Shown here: positions 36,112 to 46,074 of the stretch, one piece after another | Numbering within the stretch: position 1 is the first letter of the stretch | Layout: every line of letters starts with the position of its first letter | Source: Arcanobacterium phocisimile | GTDB taxonomy: Bacteria; Actinomycetota; Actinomycetes; Actinomycetales; Actinomycetaceae | Length of the DNA: 64,000 bases | Direction of reading: 5' to 3' | Assembly (NCBI RefSeq): GCF_016904675.1 | Contig: NZ_CP070228.1 | Location: 1,426,001-1,490,000 of the forward strand | Program-made: the position numbers and the translations under genes | Notes under the pieces: model-generated | The model's database searches: none | Told to the model about the DNA's origin: nothing | The model's input: only the letters and a program-made list of their open reading frames with translations

Positions 36112-38819
36112 AGCAGAACGTGGTCTCTAGCCTCCCCATATAACTCTCGAATCAAATCCTGCGCCTGCGGCGAATAACAGACATTAACGAAAGCTTTGCC
36201 ATCGCGAGATTCACCCTGGTACCTCACGATACCTACTTTAACTCCACGACTCGTTGGCCGTAGCACGCCGTCGTCACGTATCAGATAGCCATCCCGGATC
36301 AATGCTTTGTTGAGCTCTTGGGGCTTCACAGTACTACCCCAACTTCGTAACATATCGCTCGCAACCATATAGCCGTAGTTTTCCCAATAGGACTTTTTGT
36401 AAAGCACATCCTCGTCGAAAGATTCTTGCGTGGCGCCCGTAGCACCCATAACAAACGGCGAATCCACCGGGGTTTGCGCATAGGCGCGCACCAAACTAAA
36501 CACGCTACCTTGGTCTTTCCAGCGTGCCTGACATCCAACGACGACGAACAGATCCTTTGCCCGCGAGACCGCCACATTCATCAGTTCTAACGTGTTATCG
36601 ATAAACGCCGCTCGCTCACTTGTTTCCCCATAGACCGATGAAAAGAGGATAACTGGCCGTTCTGCACCTTGTAGAGAATGCGCAGTACCGACCTTAATTT
36701 GACGGGCGATATCTGGACAGTGCTTACGCAAGGCACGTCTAATTAGGGCAACTTGCGCAGCAAACGGCGTAACGACGCCGATGATAGCGTCCTTACCTAA
36801 CCGCGCTTCGCCGTCGTCACCCCCACCGCAATACCGCGTCTCGAAAAATTCGTAGTTGTCCCCGATCCAGTGAGCGATAGCGTCGGCTTCTTCTCGATTG
36901 ACCCGGCTCGAACCGGCAGTGTGGTCCTGCGTGCCCGCAACACGATAGAACATGAACGGGTTGGCTACGGTATCTGCGAGGCGATAGTTTTGTTCTGAGC
37001 GACGTGGTTGAAGTTGCCCGTCGTATATGAGTTCGTTGCAAAATCCGATGATCCGCGAATGGCACCGAAAGTGTTCGGTCAAGAGCAAGCCCGGGCGCGG
37101 CTGCTTGGACGGATCTGAATACGCCCAGTTACCTGCATGACTAGCCGCTTTCATCACCGACGACGGCTGTGACGCCGTTAAACCGCGCTTTTTCATAACG
37201 TCCCAGTATGCCCCTGCGTTGTTCGACGACGATTCGCCACCGGTAGCTAGATCTTCGTCAGTGACTGGATCAATATTCCAGATCGGTGCGAGCTGACGTT
37301 CGTCGCCCACAACAATCGCGCGCTTGGCGAACGCGAAAGCAGATGCCCCAATCGAGGTATCTATTTGTCCGGCTTCATCGACTATGAGCAGATCTGCACG
37401 GGAGAGGCTATAGTGCTGATGTAACTTATCGCCAGTCCACAGCGAAAAATATTTCGGCACCTGGTAGGTGGTCAGCACAAAGCACGGGGTTAGTGCACAT
37501 GCCTGTGGCCAATACTTCTCCATCACCCTCGCGGTAGTTTGGTATCGGTCTTCTTCTGGCACAAACTCGTTATTTTCTGCTGCAAGCAACCAGGTCGCTT
37601 CGTAATAGTGTACCGCCAGCCAAAACTCGTGATACCTCAATGTGACGTCAAGGATCTCATCAAGTTCACTCAGGGACCTTGAGTTGCGGATCTTCTGACT
37701 CTGTTCGGTGCTAATGATGCCGGTGACGCACAATTCTGCCAAGATCTTCTCCAGCTCTTGGCCAGCTATCTCTGTGCGCGTTATGTGATGTGATGCTGTG
37801 TCAGATGTGTTTCTTGCTTTGGAGCGGCGAAAGAGCCTCTTCATCAAGCTCTGGCCACGATTCGTTACTGCATGCCTGCCATGCTCGGTGCGCTGATACG
37901 CTTCATTTTCGTGTTCTTGGGCTATCGTTTGTGACGGACGTGGGCTTTCACAATAGTCACTGAAGCTCATAATGAGTTGGCGACGACGACGATCGATCTC
38001 CAACAGTTGTTGTTTGAGCACCCGTTGAATACTCGCGATACTGGCTACTGGTCCTTGTGCGCTGGCTTGAAGATATGTCGTTGCTTGTGCTTGAAAATAA
38101 TCAGTAGCCGACTCGATATAGCCCGGATCCGAATAATCGGAGTACGCACCTTCCTTATGCGTAGTGTCGAGGAGATAGCCGCGAGATTTCGCACTATTAT
38201 ACTTAGAAACGGCCGGGCAGTAGGTAGCTAAGCTATGTAACGGCTCTTCAGTTTTAGCATCAGACGCGGCTGGTATCCAGCGCACATCAAAACCACCTTG
38301 AGCTTGCGCCCCCACCGAGCTAAACGAATCAATAATATTCGTCACTGCTTGATTATTCGTTGAGGTACACAAAATCAATGGCGCATCAATGCCTTCTAGC
38401 GCATGCCGGGTAACAAGATTGGCAACAACTGCTTGAAGCATCGTCGTCTTCCCAGTACCCGGCGGACCACTGACTGCAGTAATATCGCCGTCGTCATCAG
38501 ATAAAAACGCATGAAGCGCGGTACGCTGGGATGGTGTGAGCGGGAACTTACCGCCCATATGTCCGCAAGATTTCACCATACTTTCAACCTGCGTATCGTG
38601 ATCGGATAAGGCTCCATCTAGACTCTGCTCAAAATCTTGTACCGAAACAAACTTTGCGTACAACGGAACCGGGTTAGTTGCTAATGATTCTTCGAGAACA
38701 GAATACAACTCAACAATTGCCTTATTCGCAATAATATTCTCTCCCGCAACCAGGTAACACGTCTCAGTATGTATTGTTAGGTCCGAATCAACGCCGAACG
38801 ACGTCGTCCAATTACACAA
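36105..38819 (-). CDS. SF1 (UPF1/DNA2-like) helicase
   Basis: A 904-residue protein with superfamily 1B helicase motifs: Walker A GPPGTGKTT near residue 120, Walker B LLIVDEAGQ near 480, the motif III region IVVGDERQLAPI, LTEHFRCHSRIIGFCN, GVVTPFAAQ, VGTAHSLQGAE, and NVAVSRAKDLFVVVG. A charged helical insertion lies at about 250-400. The C-terminal 90 residues (ELNKALIRDGYLIRDDG ...) look like a KilAC-type winged helix. TTG 38819 is behind AGGGA; a stop lies four codons upstream, so the N-terminus may be truncated. It probably acts in defence, given AbiE and GmrSD as neighbours. No specific role is known. Confidence 0.75.
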   Translation of the reverse strand: MCNWTTSFGVDSDLTIHTETCYLVAGENIIANKAIVELYSVLEESLATNPVPLYAKFVSVQDFEQSLDGALSDHDTQVESMVKSCGHMGGKFPLTPSQRTALHAFLSDDDGDITAVSGPPGTGKTTMLQAVVANLVTRHALEGIDAPLILCTSTNNQAVTNIIDSFSSVGAQAQGGFDVRWIPAASDAKTEEPLHSLATYCPAVSKYNSAKSRGYLLDTTHKEGAYSDYSDPGYIESATDYFQAQATTYLQASAQGPVASIASIQRVLKQQLLEIDRRRRQLIMSFSDYCESPRPSQTIAQEHENEAYQRTEHGRHAVTNRGQSLMKRLFRRSKARNTSDTASHHITRTEIAGQELEKILAELCVTGIISTEQSQKIRNSRSLSELDEILDVTLRYHEFWLAVHYYEATWLLAAENNEFVPEEDRYQTTARVMEKYWPQACALTPCFVLTTYQVPKYFSLWTGDKLHQHYSLSRADLLIVDEAGQIDTSIGASAFAFAKRAIVVGDERQLAPIWNIDPVTDEDLATGGESSSNNAGAYWDVMKKRGLTASQPSSVMKAASHAGNWAYSDPSKQPRPGLLLTEHFRCHSRIIGFCNELIYDGQLQPRRSEQNYRLADTVANPFMFYRVAGTQDHTAGSSRVNREEADAIAHWIGDNYEFFETRYCGGGDDGEARLGKDAIIGVVTPFAAQVALIRRALRKHCPDIARQIKVGTAHSLQGAERPVILFSSVYGETSERAAFIDNTLELMNVAVSRAKDLFVVVGCQARWKDQGSVFSLVRAYAQTPVDSPFVMGATGATQESFDEDVLYKKSYWENYGYMVASDMLRSWGSTVKPQELNKALIRDGYLIRDDGVLRPTSRGVKVGIVRYQGESRDGKAFVNVCYSPQAQDLIRELYGEARDHVLLY

Positions 38820-39083
38820 CGGTTTTCCCTAAATATCGTCTGTCGAATCCCGTTTTTAGATAATCATGATCTCTACAAAATCCGATCAAACATACCAGAA
38901 TTACACACAGAAATATAATAAAATTAGCACTATTTTTAAATGTATTAGATAATGAGCATTATGTACAGTAAGTACTAAAACGCTGGAACCGTTTCGCCTC
39001 AAATTAACCTCACCTGCAAAACAGGTTATGGAGAGACACGGCCTTTGGTAAGAGTTTTGAAAGCACACATTAGGAGATGCACT

Positions 39084-40847
39084 ATGCAGTTGAAACCAAG
39101 CGACATGAATATAGAGTCCATCCTCGGTTTCTACCCAACGATGATGATCCCAAACTTCCAACGCGATTATAGCTGGGACAAAACTTACTACAAGCGTTTT
39201 CTAGATGACATCATCGATGCATTATATATTGACCCAACAAAGAAAAGACCTATAATTCCGACCGAATATTTCATAGGCACAATGGTTTTTTCCGGTTCCG
39301 AAAAAACTGATGAAACAATTGATGTTGTCGATGGGCAACAAAGATTAACTGTAATAACAATAATGCTATCGGCTTTATCCTACAAATTCGAAGAAATTGG
39401 TTCACAAAAAATCGCTTCAGCTACTTTCTCTTACGTTAAACGCGAAAACAATTATGGAGAATTAGTCCCACGCATCCAAACAAAAACCTCGCACCCTTTC
39501 TTCCTTGCATATGTACAATCTCTGGGGGCGCATGCGGATGTGCAGCCTTCAACTGACGAAGAAATGAATATCAAGCGGACATACGATTTTTTCAATAAGG
39601 AATTGGACGAAAGTCATCTGAGGGAGCGTGACCACTTTAAAGAATTAGATATATCCTACGAAGATCTGCTATTAGGAATCCGTGACCAGATCTTAAAAAT
39701 GCGAGTCATTTCGATTGTTACAGAAGATAAGGGGGTTGCATATAAAGTTTTCGAAATTTTGAACGCAAAAGGAAAACAGCTTGCTAGTGTTGACCTCATT
39801 AAAAATTCTGTTCTCGAGCCATTCCATAACGATGAAAAAGGCATGGATGAACGGCTCTACACGCAATGGGAAAGTTTGAAAAATATTCTCCGAAAGCGCG
39901 ACCCGGAAATTGGTTTTGTCACATTTTACAGGCACTATTGGTTCTCCAAATACAACAAATGCCCAACTACGCGACTGTACGACAAATTCAAATCTAAATT
40001 CTTAAAAGGCCCTGAAAAGCAGAAAAAGGATAAACTCATCGCATTTGTTACGGATCTATGTAAAGAAGCAGAAGTGTACATGAAGATCGCTCACCCGCTA
40101 TTAGAAGATTTTAACAATAGAAAAGAATATAACTGGGCAGTCCAAAGTTTAAATAACGTCGAAAGGACATTCGGAGTGACACAACCCCGAATTGCTTTCA
40201 TGGCCTTGATGGACGTTAAATCACGAAATCTCATTGGCAACAAATCATTTAAACGCGCAATCCAGTTTATTGAAAATTTTATATTTATTTATTCTGCATT
40301 GTTGAAAAAACAAGCAAATATATATGAGGCTCGATTTTCTACTTTTGCAATCAAACTTCGTAAAAGCACAAGCAAAAACGAGACAGAGCGAATTATCAAT
40401 GATCATTTATTCGCTGCTTTTGAAGATAAAATACCCACCGAAGAGGCTTTCATATCGAGTTTTATAGCGTTGAAGTATTCGAAATCGCCGAGGCCAACAA
40501 ACATGCTAACAAAATATGTTTTAAATAAGCTCAGTATCTCATTCACTAACGGGAGAGATCATTTTTGGGATGACGCTACTATAGAACATATCATCAATGA
40601 AAACCCCGATAACGAACATACACTACTAATCGGAAACTTAATTTGCCTTGAAAAGTCACTGAACGAGGAAGCAGACAATCGTAGATTTGACGAAAAACTA
40701 GCCATCTATCGAAACTCTAAATACGATGAAGTAATTAAACTTTGCGACGAGTACAGTCAATTTGATTCAGAAATTATTGAAAAGCGTTCCGTTGCACTTG
40801 GGGAATACTACTACAGGACGATTATCAAACCTGCCTTATTGCCATAG
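39084..40847 (+). CDS. GmrSD-like type IV restriction protein (DUF262-DUF1524)
   Basis: A 587-residue protein. The N-terminal DUF262 domain has PNFQRDYSW and the nucleotide-binding motif VVDGQQRLTVITIML near residue 82. The C-terminal DUF1524 HNH-type nuclease region shows TIEHIINENPD and LIGNLICLEKSLN near 500. Single-chain GmrSD enzymes cut DNA with modified (for example glucosylated) cytosines. ATG 39084 follows AGGAG; a reading from 39045 has no site. GC is clearly lower than in the core genes, a sign of transfer. The gene diverges from the helicase and AbiE genes across an AT-rich 264-bp gap. Confidence 0.87.
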   Translation: MQLKPSDMNIESILGFYPTMMIPNFQRDYSWDKTYYKRFLDDIIDALYIDPTKKRPIIPTEYFIGTMVFSGSEKTDETIDVVDGQQRLTVITIMLSALSYKFEEIGSQKIASATFSYVKRENNYGELVPRIQTKTSHPFFLAYVQSLGAHADVQPSTDEEMNIKRTYDFFNKELDESHLRERDHFKELDISYEDLLLGIRDQILKMRVISIVTEDKGVAYKVFEILNAKGKQLASVDLIKNSVLEPFHNDEKGMDERLYTQWESLKNILRKRDPEIGFVTFYRHYWFSKYNKCPTTRLYDKFKSKFLKGPEKQKKDKLIAFVTDLCKEAEVYMKIAHPLLEDFNNRKEYNWAVQSLNNVERTFGVTQPRIAFMALMDVKSRNLIGNKSFKRAIQFIENFIFIYSALLKKQANIYEARFSTFAIKLRKSTSKNETERIINDHLFAAFEDKIPTEEAFISSFIALKYSKSPRPTNMLTKYVLNKLSISFTNGRDHFWDDATIEHIINENPDNEHTLLIGNLICLEKSLNEEADNRRFDEKLAIYRNSKYDEVIKLCDEYSQFDSEIIEKRSVALGEYYYRTIIKPALLP

Positions 40848-41041
40848 AGTCAGCCCCGTTGCTTAGCATCTGGTGGATTTGCAGGATAATGAGTTTGTCG
40901 ACTGGACGGTCCCGGCATGATTATTTACCCCTGTTTATTTGAGGATCGGGGGTGTCGTCAACCGGGATCGGGCAGACGCTCGTGATTGCTAATCAGGGGC
41001 GTAACGCGGAGATACGATGCCTCTCGTACTGTGTACAGAAT

Positions 41042-41065
41042 GGATATGTTTGCCTAAACATATCC
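41042..41065 (+). repeat. Perfect hairpin upstream of the IS110 relic
   Basis: GGATATGTTT (41042-41051) and AAACATATCC (41056-41065) with a 4-base loop. It lies about 26 bases before the first recognisable recombinase codons. IS110-group elements encode a structured bridge RNA in this left-end region; this may be a relic. Inference. Confidence 0.4.
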
Positions 41066-41090
41066 ACGAGAACAACCGTTTTGCCTCGAA

Positions 41091-42240
41091 GTCGCGAAGA
41101 TCACAGAATCGGATGAATTCACTACCTAGCTTGGTATCGATGAGGGAAAGACTGATCACTGAAAATTCACTATTAACTCAGCCGGCGAGAAGATTGACTC
41201 CTTCTCATCACTACGTCAGATCTATACCGATCTCACGGACCAAGGCCAGGTGTTGCTATGGTTAATCAGCTACAGCAACACTCATTACACATCGCTTATG
41301 CGATAGGGATCAAGCTCGCGTGCGTAACCCGGCTAACAATTTGGCGGATCGCTGACTTGTATCTAGACAATGCGAAAACTAATCCACACGATGCGTTTAT
41401 CATCACCCCCGCCCCACGCCATACTCTACGTACTTTTTAGATAAGGACGAGGCCGAGCTGGACTGCAAACTGGGTTCGATCGTTATCTGACCCTCTAGAT
41501 CACGCAGACTGGTAACAGGATCCACGGCCTAATAATACAGATCCATCCCGGTTTTGAACCCGTGATCAGACCTCGCCTAGATCACCCGGCTTTCCACGTT
41601 GCACTTCAAGCCTGGCAGCGCCTGCCAATTTAATGAAATCCAATGGCTCCTCTTGGTGTTAAGCTCAAGAAACACGGAGTGAGGCGCCGGTAACCCTAGA
41701 CCGATGAGATCATTGGACGCCCTTACTGCGCAGAATGTAAGGGTTACTACACGAATGCAACAGCCATCGTCATTCCACACTTATCGCGAACTTTAGCCGG
41801 GTTGTATCGCCAACGAACCAACATTCAGGCACAGATCGAAGCGTTAGTCACCGAGTGTCCTCTTTATCTACTGCTCACCTCGTTGTCTGGAATCAGGGTG
41901 AAACTACCGCCGTGATCATTGCCGAAGCTAGAAAGGAAAAGATTTCTGCTTCACAACCCATCTCACTGGGTTTACCAGAATCACTTTCCGGAATCGTCAC
42001 TCAGAGAAGCTTGACTAGGTCCGGGACCACCTCACAGGCGGGTAACAAACGCTCCAAACAAACCACATAGACTTGCCAAAATAGATAGAGGAGCAGTAAA
42101 AACATCTTCTACTGTTTTGAGTGGCTATGCGACACCTGTGGTTCGTCCACAAAAAGCTCATCTCTATCATTCGTTTCTTAAGCTTCGCGTAGACTATCTA
42201 GACATCAATCAGCCAAAAACCTCACAAACTCTCACTCAAT
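41091..42240 (+). pseudogene. IS110-family transposase relic
   Basis: Shifting among the three + frames gives a recognisable DEDD-type recombinase. An early LGIDEGKTDH block is followed by the conserved RIADLYLDNAKTNPHDAFIIT with HTLRT. Near the C-terminus, LSGIRVKTTAVIIAEA and GGNKRSKQ match the family. Several frameshifts and stops show it is dead. The flanking stretches 40848-41090 and 42241-42461 hold no genes and probably include its ends. Confidence 0.75.
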
Positions 42241-42461
42241 AATATTCGTTAAAAGGCACCAGCGCACTGACACCGTATAAATATATTAGTCTATACGCCT
42301 CTGTACTTTAGGCAACATCAAACACACTGTCACGCAATTCAGTTTCCCACGTATCCAGATACTCTTCTGGAAAGCAAAATACAAAAAATATTTTATAGAT
42401 CGAGATTCTTATTCCACCATTTGTTATACAAGTCGCTTCTTCTAATCTTTAATATCTGGGT

Positions 42462-43361
42462 TTATTCTTTTGCAAAAATAATTAATTCCTGATAGTCAAA
42501 GTCGTCCATCATTGGCCCGCAGATGACTTCCAGAGTATTGAAATACTTTTCATCAATATGGTAGTCAACGAATTTTATCTTAGGATTATCATCTGAAAAA
42601 TATTATCCAAAATTTTTCGCAAAAATTGCGATCCTCTTCCTGCATCAATTTTTGCAACTCAATGGGAATACATAAAATGTTATATCTCCACTCTTTGTGA
42701 AATTCCATTGATTATGTTTATAAGTACCTAATTTCGCAAAATCTAAATTAAAACCGCTTTCCGACTGATTAGTAATCTCAGAAAGCAATTTTGACTTATC
42801 ACCAGTATATATAACTTTTGCGTTTTATCTTCTTGCTTTTATATCTTTATCATCGTCGACAAACAACGGCAATACAACAAATTCACTCTCAAAAATATAT
42901 CGTGGAGGAGTAATAAAATGCTTTGCTGGTTCATTGTTATCTCCGACGCCTCGTCAGCTAATCGCATATTTTCTATATTATAAATAATTATTATTAAAAG
43001 GAAAACTTTCTAGTTTGATACAGACTCCACAACTTGAATCACCATACATTACCCATTGCGGAATACTGTTTTTTATTTTCCGGTCCAACTGCTTGAAAGA
43101 ATAAATTTGCCTGAATAAGCACCTTCTCCCGTTAAAAATTCAGATTTATCATCCATGTACCTAAGCGAGGTAAAAGGCAAATTTTTATTCACAAGTATAA
43201 GTTTTAAGGTTTTTAAATCAGTATAGTGATATAAAAATGTATGTATCCGTCTACCCTTTTCAAGGCTATCTCCTCTTCTCTTTCTATCTGAACGATATTA
43301 AATTGTCTTCAATAGCAAAATTCAAAAATTTCAGGTTTTCTGTAATTTTTATATCTAACAT
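42462..43361 (-). pseudogene. DUF2971 protein relic
   Basis: On the minus strand from ATG 43361 to TAA 42462, frames broken by several stops join into a DUF2971-like protein: HYTDLKTLKLILVNKNLPFTS, RYMDDKSEFL, SSCGVCIKLESFPFNNN, and a clean C-terminal stretch (KIKFVDYHIDEKYFNTLEV ... IIFAKE). It is very AT-rich, unlike the core genome, so it was imported from a low-GC donor before decaying. DUF2971 proteins are of unknown function and often lie in mobile or defence regions. The flanks 43362-43583 hold nothing else. Confidence 0.65.
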
Positions 43362-43583
43362 TGTCTATCAAGTATATTATTTTTATTTCTTTAAAAAGAA
43401 TATTATTTGAAAATTTCGCGTTTTCCTGAGAATCTGCTATTTTCTACTATTAGCGATTCGGCTAGTTTTTTCTAGTCACAGCCTGGTCTTAGTTCTGATA
43501 CCGTCTTATCACCAAAAGTCGAAAACAACTGCAACCACTAACGGCACGGAAACGGTTTAAACAGCTAAGTCTATTTCTTTCTG

Positions 43584-43880
43584 CTTCCCCACTCAATAGT
43601 GCCGACGGCTTCGAGACGCAGTTGAGCATAACTTGTTCACGTCAGCAACCTCGTTAGTAATCCGGTTGAAGATCTTAGCCAGCACGTCGTCTGCACGCGG
43701 GTCCAGTTCGCCGTCATCGTATCTTCAGACGATAACGAGCGTAATACGATCGGATGACCATAAGTATGCGCGTCGTCCTAGACGCCAACCACACGAGCAC
43801 CAACCAACAACGCAACCAGACACTGCCAGATCTCACGATCCATACCGGCTGCACTTGAGCTACTGATACGCAATCAGATC
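43584..43880 (-). pseudogene. guaA: Decayed copy of the 3' end of guaA
   Basis: Nucleotide similarity to the cleaner guaA fragment at 45486-45905 is obvious over about 290 bases (both carry ACGTCAGCAACCTCGTT, for example, and CACTCAAT near the stop). This copy has frameshifts and cannot encode a protein. Both copies lie in the same orientation and bracket cruF and the tfoX-like gene. Confidence 0.7.
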
Positions 43881-43999
43881 GACTGCCTCAGCGGTTTCGC
43901 CAAAGAGTAACGCTGTCCTTCAGGAGAGCCCTCAGAATCTCGTTGCCTCACGACAAGACAATAAAGGTAGACACCCAAGAATATCTACAGCGTGACTAT

Positions 44000-44746
44000 C
44001 TACCGTGAACCTGCCGATAGCCTAGTAGTTGTCGACAAGTTCTTGTACCACACGCCCCATTTCCATGCCGCCACAAGGAATGGGATCCCGAAAACATAAA
44101 ACGAGATAAGACCCAGCTGCCCACCAGAGTTGACAAGGATAAAAGTAAGTCCTGATATTCCGTACAGCACAACAGGAACGATACTCAACCGACGCACGCC
44201 CTTCGAAGCTACTTCTAAAGATAGTACTTGTTTACGGCGTAACTGATACCCATGAACCAAATAAGACACGAAGGCTACGAAGAACCACCCCACATAGTTA
44301 TGTACAGGGACACCGAAGTACGAGCCTCCATCCAGCCACACCCACCATCCGTTTTCCACCGCAATTGGGTCGTAGTTTAAGTCAAAAGTGGTCACAACCA
44401 ATGCACCTACAACCGCTCGCAAAACAATCAGGCCAGGCGTATGCCTGGTAGGAATTGGGGAACCATCAATCAACAGATTTGTTATTACCCATGCAATGTA
44501 AAGAAGCGTGACCCAACCGGAAAATACCGCAATAGGGATAACATCCAGTTTCGGACCCATCAGCGCAGTGAAATAGTATCTGCCAAAAATAAGACCGGTA
44601 TGCACACCTATCTCTTCCAAGACATAGGCTATAGCTAAACCACTGCCGATCATGGCAAGTGCAGGCTTCCACCCCAACACTTTCACTGCATACCAAGTCA
44701 TAAAAGCTAAAGTCACTACCGCCAACGCAGCCACAACAAGAGGCAT
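44000..44746 (-). CDS. cruF: CruF-like carotenoid biosynthesis protein (hydratase family)
   Basis: A 248-residue membrane protein with about seven helices matching the CruF/DUF422 family. The signature region GRYYFTALMGPKLDVIPIAVFSG and the highly conserved TTFDLNYDPIAVENGWWVW and GGSYFGVPVHNYVGWF blocks are present. Family members hydrate the ends of acyclic carotenoids; in haloarchaea CruF finishes bacterioruberin from a UbiA-elongated C50 chain. It lies 10.8 kb from the crt operon, between guaA fragments, and may act on the CrtEb product. The ATG at 44746 lacks a strong ribosome site. Confidence 0.83.
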   Translation of the reverse strand: MPLVVAALAVVTLAFMTWYAVKVLGWKPALAMIGSGLAIAYVLEEIGVHTGLIFGRYYFTALMGPKLDVIPIAVFSGWVTLLYIAWVITNLLIDGSPIPTRHTPGLIVLRAVVGALVVTTFDLNYDPIAVENGWWVWLDGGSYFGVPVHNYVGWFFVAFVSYLVHGYQLRRKQVLSLEVASKGVRRLSIVPVVLYGISGLTFILVNSGGQLGLISFYVFGIPFLVAAWKWGVWYKNLSTTTRLSAGSR

Positions 44747-44930
44747 AAGTCCGGATCCATCTCAAACAACATACTCGCTTCTGCCCTTCGTTAGATAAAC
44801 GCTAACGGTGCCGGATAGAGAATATAGCGTATAAGGATCACGCATCGACGTCTTTGATAATGTTAGGATCAGGGTACAATAAGCGCGGATAATTTACACA
44901 GAACTATCTTCCCGATAAATGAAGGTCATT

Positions 44931-45251
44931 ATGTTGAACAGTAAAGAGCTTTCGGAATACATCATGGATCAACTATCTGATCTTGGGTCTATCCGAAGTA
45001 TCCCTATGATGGGCGGATATATCTTTTACTATAAAGAACGCATATTTGGCGGGATTTACAGTAAAGGTTTTATGGTAAAGATTACTGAGGCAAGCAAGAA
45101 GTATATGCCGGATAGCGAACCGGAACCTCCGTATACCGGGGCAAAACCGATGTTGCCTGTAACCATTCTGGATGATAGAAAAACGATGCAGAAGATGATT
45201 GAAGAAATGTATCCGGAATTGCCTGAAAGAAAAGTAAAGAAACCACGGTGA
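44931..45251 (+). CDS. TfoX N-terminal domain protein
   Basis: A 106-residue protein. The TfoX/Sxy N-terminal domain is recognisable: SKELSEYIMDQLSDLGSIRSIPMMGGYIFYYKERIFGGIY, then KPMLPVTILDD. I start at ATG 44931, behind AAGG with 5 bases spacing; another ATG lies at 44919. Single-domain TfoX proteins are common in low-GC Firmicutes, and codon use here is AT-rich with a Firmicutes-style terminator, so recent transfer is likely. Role unknown; not evidence for competence. Confidence 0.82.
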   Translation: MLNSKELSEYIMDQLSDLGSIRSIPMMGGYIFYYKERIFGGIYSKGFMVKITEASKKYMPDSEPEPPYTGAKPMLPVTILDDRKTMQKMIEEMYPELPERKVKKPR

Positions 45252-45324
45252 TCGATTTTGCTTTCCGAGGCAAAACTCATGTTTGGCTAAATAGTATTTG
45301 CAAAATATCTATGTTCAACAAAGC

Positions 45325-45359
45325 GCAAAAAGACCGTAGCTGAGCTACGGTCTTTTTGC
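45325..45359 (+). terminator. Rho-independent terminator after the tfoX-like gene
   Basis: A 16-bp perfect stem (45325-45340 with 45344-45359) and a TGA loop, with five A before and five T within the stem ends. A textbook low-GC-type terminator that could work in both directions. Confidence 0.92.
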
Positions 45360-45485
45360 CATCGATTGTCAGCCACTTTGAAAAATTACTGAGATTATTC
45401 TTTTCAACATCGTTACCGAATTTCCCCAGTTGCTTATGTCAATAGGCTAAAAATCCCTATTTTAAGCCATTGCCGCGGGTTTCCC

Positions 45486-45905
45486 CTACTCCCACTCAAT
45501 CGTGGCCGGCGGCTTCGAGGTGCAGTCGAGCATCACGCGGTTCACGTCAGCAACCTCGTTGGTGATGCGGTTGGAGATCTTGGCCAGCACGTCGTATGGT
45601 ACGCGGGTCCAGTCCGCCGTCATCGCATCTTCAGACGAAACCGGGCGTAGTACGATCGGGTGACCGTAGGTACGGCCGTCGCCCTGCACACCAACAGAAC
45701 GAACGTCAGCTAGCAAAACAACTGGGCACTGCCAAATCTCCCGATCCATACCAGCAGCACTGAGCTCTTTACGCACGATCGCATCCGCTGCTGCGCGCAA
45801 CGTCTCCAAACGCTCGAAGGTCACATCGCCCACGATACGAATACCAAGGCCCGGACCTGGGAACGGCTGACGCCACACCAGCTCCTCAGACAAGCCCGAC
45901 GTCAA
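45486..45905 (-). pseudogene. guaA: 3' fragment of guaA (GMP synthase C-terminal 139 residues)
   Basis: An intact frame for the last quarter of GMP synthase: [20 protein letters not shown], the [11 protein letters not shown] segment and the C-terminal [26 protein letters not shown]. The N-terminal glutaminase and ATP-pyrophosphatase domains are absent; beyond 45905 the sequence is unrelated. It cannot be a working enzyme. The region is well conserved and has core-like GC. A second, decayed copy lies at 43584. Known integrating elements use the 3' end of guaA as a target, so this may be a recombination scar. Confidence 0.85.
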
Positions 45906-46074
45906 AATTACTGGACTCAGAGTACCTTAAATAGGGTAAATACTGCATTAATCTCATATCGTGTTATTGTATGCTATATCATTTTATAAGATGTCAGATT
46001 GACAAATTCGGCATCCCAAAACCATTTTGGAAATACGGTTGAGCCAAATTTCAGATCAACGGAAGGCCTATAAT

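Noticed and set aside
44441-44765. Frames of 65 and 99 codons overlapping cruF
   Set aside because: CruF family blocks are clear in its own frame; the overlapping frames are by-products.
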